This document shows, piece after piece, positions 62,061 to 64,000 of a DNA stretch of 64,000 nucleotides. The stretch's first letter is position 1. Each line of letters begins with the position of its first letter. The DNA is from Acidipropionibacterium acidipropionici (GTDB taxonomy: Bacteria; Actinomycetota; Actinomycetes; Propionibacteriales; Propionibacteriaceae). The stretch spans positions 310,001 through 374,000 of the forward strand of contig NZ_CP013126.1 of assembly GCF_001441165.1 (NCBI RefSeq), read 5' to 3'. A program made the translations under genes and the position numbers. Under the pieces are notes generated by a model. The model searched no databases and had not been told where the DNA came from. It saw nothing but the letters and a program-made list of their open reading frames with translations.

Positions 62061-64000
62061 CTACTGCTCCGCCAACGGGTCGTCGATCACCACGCCGCCG
62101 AGCTCGGCCATGATGAGCTGGGCCGGGGACTGCTGGGGCGCCTCGACGATCTCCGAATCCGTCCAGTCGGCCTCCTCCGGCGGCTCCTCGGGCGGCGCCT
62201 CATCGACACGGTGGGACATCGCGCGGATGTTCTCCTTGGCCCGCGCCGACCAGCGGTGGGTCATGACGTGGTGGGCCGCGTCGTCGATCGCCCCGGCATC
62301 CTTCCCGCCCGCCGGATCACCGGCAGCCCGTTCCGGCGGGGTCGATGCGCTGGCCGGGCTCGGGCCGCTCGCCGGGCTCGGTCCACTAGACGGGCTCGGT
62401 CCACTAGACGGCATGGGAACACCGGCCGGTGACGGAGCACTGGCCCGCACCCCGTCGGAGATCGGCGTCGAATCAGGGGCCGGAACGGGCGAATCGGGCC
62501 GCGCGGCCACGGATTCCCGGTCGGCCGCGTCCCGGGCCGGGACGGGCACTCCGCCGGCAGGGTCGACGACGACGCCGACCGGTCCGTCCACCGCCCGGTC
62601 ACGATCGGTCTGGTCGCGGCCGGGCTCAGAAGGGTCCGGAGGGGCCTCCTGCGGGCCGCCGGGTTCCGAGCCGTATCCGGGCCCGGAGCCTCCCCCGGGT
62701 CCGGCGGAATACGGTTCCGGCTGGGAGGGCCCCGACGGAGCGGGACCGGCGGGCCCCTGCCCGCCGCCGAGCACCGGAGTGAAGGTGAGATCGACGCCCA
62801 GCACCTCCACCACCGCGTCATGGAGAGTCGCCTGGTCCGGGCCGCTCTCGAACATCTGACGGGCGCCGGGATTGGCGAAGGCGATGGTCGCGGAACGTCC
62901 GTGCACCTCGACCACCTGGGCGTACTGGGACAGCACCATCCAGGCCACCTTCCGCCGTCCCCTCACGACGTCGAGGACCTGCGGCCAGGCGCGACGCACC
63001 ATCGCGATGTCCACCTGACCCTGGCCGGACGGCGCGGGCCCGGAGGCCTGCTCCCCGGGCCGGGGGCCGGCGTCGGGCCGGGGAGACGACGGACTCTCCT
63101 GCCGGGACCGGTCCTGGCGAGGCTGCTCGGGCCGGTTCTCCTGAGGTCGAGCCTGCGGCTGATCCCGGCGCGCCTCGGGGCCCTGCCCACCGGGGGCGTA
63201 GTCACGGCTGCTGGGCCGTGGACGACGCCGCGGCTGCGAGGGCTGTTGGGGCGACGTCGCGGACGCCCCGGAGGACCGCGGAGGCGGCGCTCCGGCGCCG
63301 CTGGTGTCAAGCTCCTGAGGCGGCTGCGGAGAGGCCTGACGCGGGGACTCCTGCCACCGAGACTGCGGCGTCTCACCCCCGGCGGTCCTCGACGGCTGCG
63401 ACGTCTCCGCCGACGCCACCGGCGCAGCGGACCCCGTACTCTGAACAGGCGTTACGGGTACAGGTGCCGCCGGCATCTCGCCCGCCACGCCGTCACCCAT
63501 CCCCATCCGACGTTCCAGACGCTCCAGACGGGCGCTGTAGCCACGATCACCGGCGTCGGCACCGGGCAGCAGGATCCGTGAACACATGAGCTCCAGATGG
63601 AGCCGCGGCGCCGTCGTCCCCCTCATCTGCGTCAGCCCGGTGGCCAGCACCTCGGCCGCCCGGGTGAGCTCCCCGGACCCCAGCCCGGCGACCTGATGGG
63701 ACAGCCGCCCGGCCTGCTCGGGAGAGACGTCGATCAGCCCGCTCGTGCAGGCGTCGGGAACCGCCGCGAGGATGACGAGATCGCGCATCCGGCGCAGCAG
63801 GTCCTCGGCGAACCGCCGCGGGTCCTGGCCGACCTCGATCACCTTGTCGATCGTGGCGAAGACCTCGTGGGCGTCGCCGGCCGCGAAGGCGTCGACGATC
63901 TGGTCGAGCAGCGCGTCGGGGGTGTACCCGAGCAGCGCCGCGGCCTGCTCGTAGGAGACGCCGTCCGCCTGGGCGCCGCCGAGCAGCTGGTCGAGCACCG
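62061..64000 (-). CDS. dnaX: DNA polymerase III subunits gamma/tau (N-terminus outside window)
   Basis: The C-terminal about 646 residues of the clamp-loader ATPase. The frame runs off the right edge, so the ATPase domain is missing; visible are the end of the AAA+ lid and domain III (ALLDQIVDAFAAGDAHEVFATIDKVIEVGQDPRRFAEDLLRRM, LHLELMCSRILLPGAD), a long Pro/Gln/Ser/Arg-rich linker of about 180 residues, a conserved globular segment (MVRRAWPQVLDVVRGRRKVAWMVLSQ) that is the tau C-terminal region, and a second low-complexity stretch with GPSPASGPSPAS repeats. No frameshift site for a separate gamma form was recognised. Confidence 0.92.
   Translation of the reverse strand, partial: VLDQLLGGAQADGVSYEQAAALLGYTPDALLDQIVDAFAAGDAHEVFATIDKVIEVGQDPRRFAEDLLRRMRDLVILAAVPDACTSGLIDVSPEQAGRLSHQVAGLGSGELTRAAEVLATGLTQMRGTTAPRLHLELMCSRILLPGADAGDRGYSARLERLERRMGMGDGVAGEMPAAPVPVTPVQSTGSAAPVASAETSQPSRTAGGETPQSRWQESPRQASPQPPQELDTSGAGAPPPRSSGASATSPQQPSQPRRRPRPSSRDYAPGGQGPEARRDQPQARPQENRPEQPRQDRSRQESPSSPRPDAGPRPGEQASGPAPSGQGQVDIAMVRRAWPQVLDVVRGRRKVAWMVLSQYAQVVEVHGRSATIAFANPGARQMFESGPDQATLHDAVVEVLGVDLTFTPVLGGGQGPAGPAPSGPSQPEPYSAGPGGGSGPGYGSEPGGPQEAPPDPSEPGRDQTDRDRAVDGPVGVVVDPAGGVPVPARDAADRESVAARPDSPVPAPDSTPISDGVRASAPSPAGVPMPSSGPSPSSGPSPASGPSPASASTPPERAAGDPAGGKDAGAIDDAAHHVMTHRWSARAKENIRAMSHRVDEAPPEEPPEEADWTDSEIVEAPQQSPAQLIMAELGGVVIDDPLAEQ

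Overview
The window is GC-rich, almost fully coding bacterial DNA with short intergenic gaps. A translational-type T-box leader on ileS, a 6C small RNA, DUF1707 proteins, polyphosphate glucokinase, many leaderless genes and GTG/TTG starts point to an actinobacterium. The sugar-catabolic gene set suggests Propionibacteriaceae (for example Acidipropionibacterium); that family placement is an inference. The window is ordinary chromosome: one insertion sequence, no prophage, no CRISPR array and no biosynthetic cluster were seen.

Layout. 1-5 kb: the 3' part of an L-rhamnose operon (isomerase, kinase, aldolase, lactaldehyde dehydrogenase), closed by a strong hairpin. 5-11 kb: a small membrane protein, a DUF1707 protein, a sugar-porter MFS protein bracketed by two copies of a palindromic repeat, a pair of PH-domain membrane proteins and polyphosphate glucokinase. 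11-20 kb: argS, an aldo/keto reductase, a polyol-type MFS permease with an operator-rich upstream region, a frameshifted betaine-binding lipoprotein, a DUF218 protein, pgi, and an aldolase-fold protein lacking the Schiff-base lysine. 20-30 kb: a DUF3516 helicase, a LigT-like protein, a PEBP protein, a cutinase-like secreted hydrolase, tRNA-Leu(CAG), a second aldo/keto reductase and a secreted CHAP peptidoglycan hydrolase. 30-34 kb: a fluoride-resistance module (candidate fluoride riboswitch, universal stress protein, two CrcB channels) divergent from an ArsB-like transporter and another stress protein. 34-40 kb: LysR/MFS pair, TerC, a lipoprotein polysaccharide deacetylase, one IS, and 6C RNA. 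40-52 kb: murJ, aspartate kinase, DUF1707 protein, Gfo/Idh oxidoreductase, GNAT protein, T-box-ileS, tandem HAD phosphatases and a ThrE-type exporter. 52-64 kb: padR-ABC transporter operon divergent from a GH35 beta-galactosidase, an MFS protein, a thiamine-binding protein and the recR-ebfC-dnaX replication/repair cluster, with dnaX running off the right edge.

How it fits together. Carbon entry is prominent: rhamnose degradation to L-lactate and DHAP, beta-galactoside hydrolysis, polyphosphate-driven glucose phosphorylation, pgi and several MFS importers. Cell-envelope work is represented by MurJ, the CHAP hydrolase, the deacetylase and cutinase. RNA-level control is visible at three places: the T-box (isoleucine), the fluoride aptamer and 6C RNA.

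The most unexplained material is intergenic. Four palindromic element classes and one degenerate, dispersed repeat family with a GGGGACGACCCC core recur throughout the window, and a copy of that core lies in frame inside ileS.
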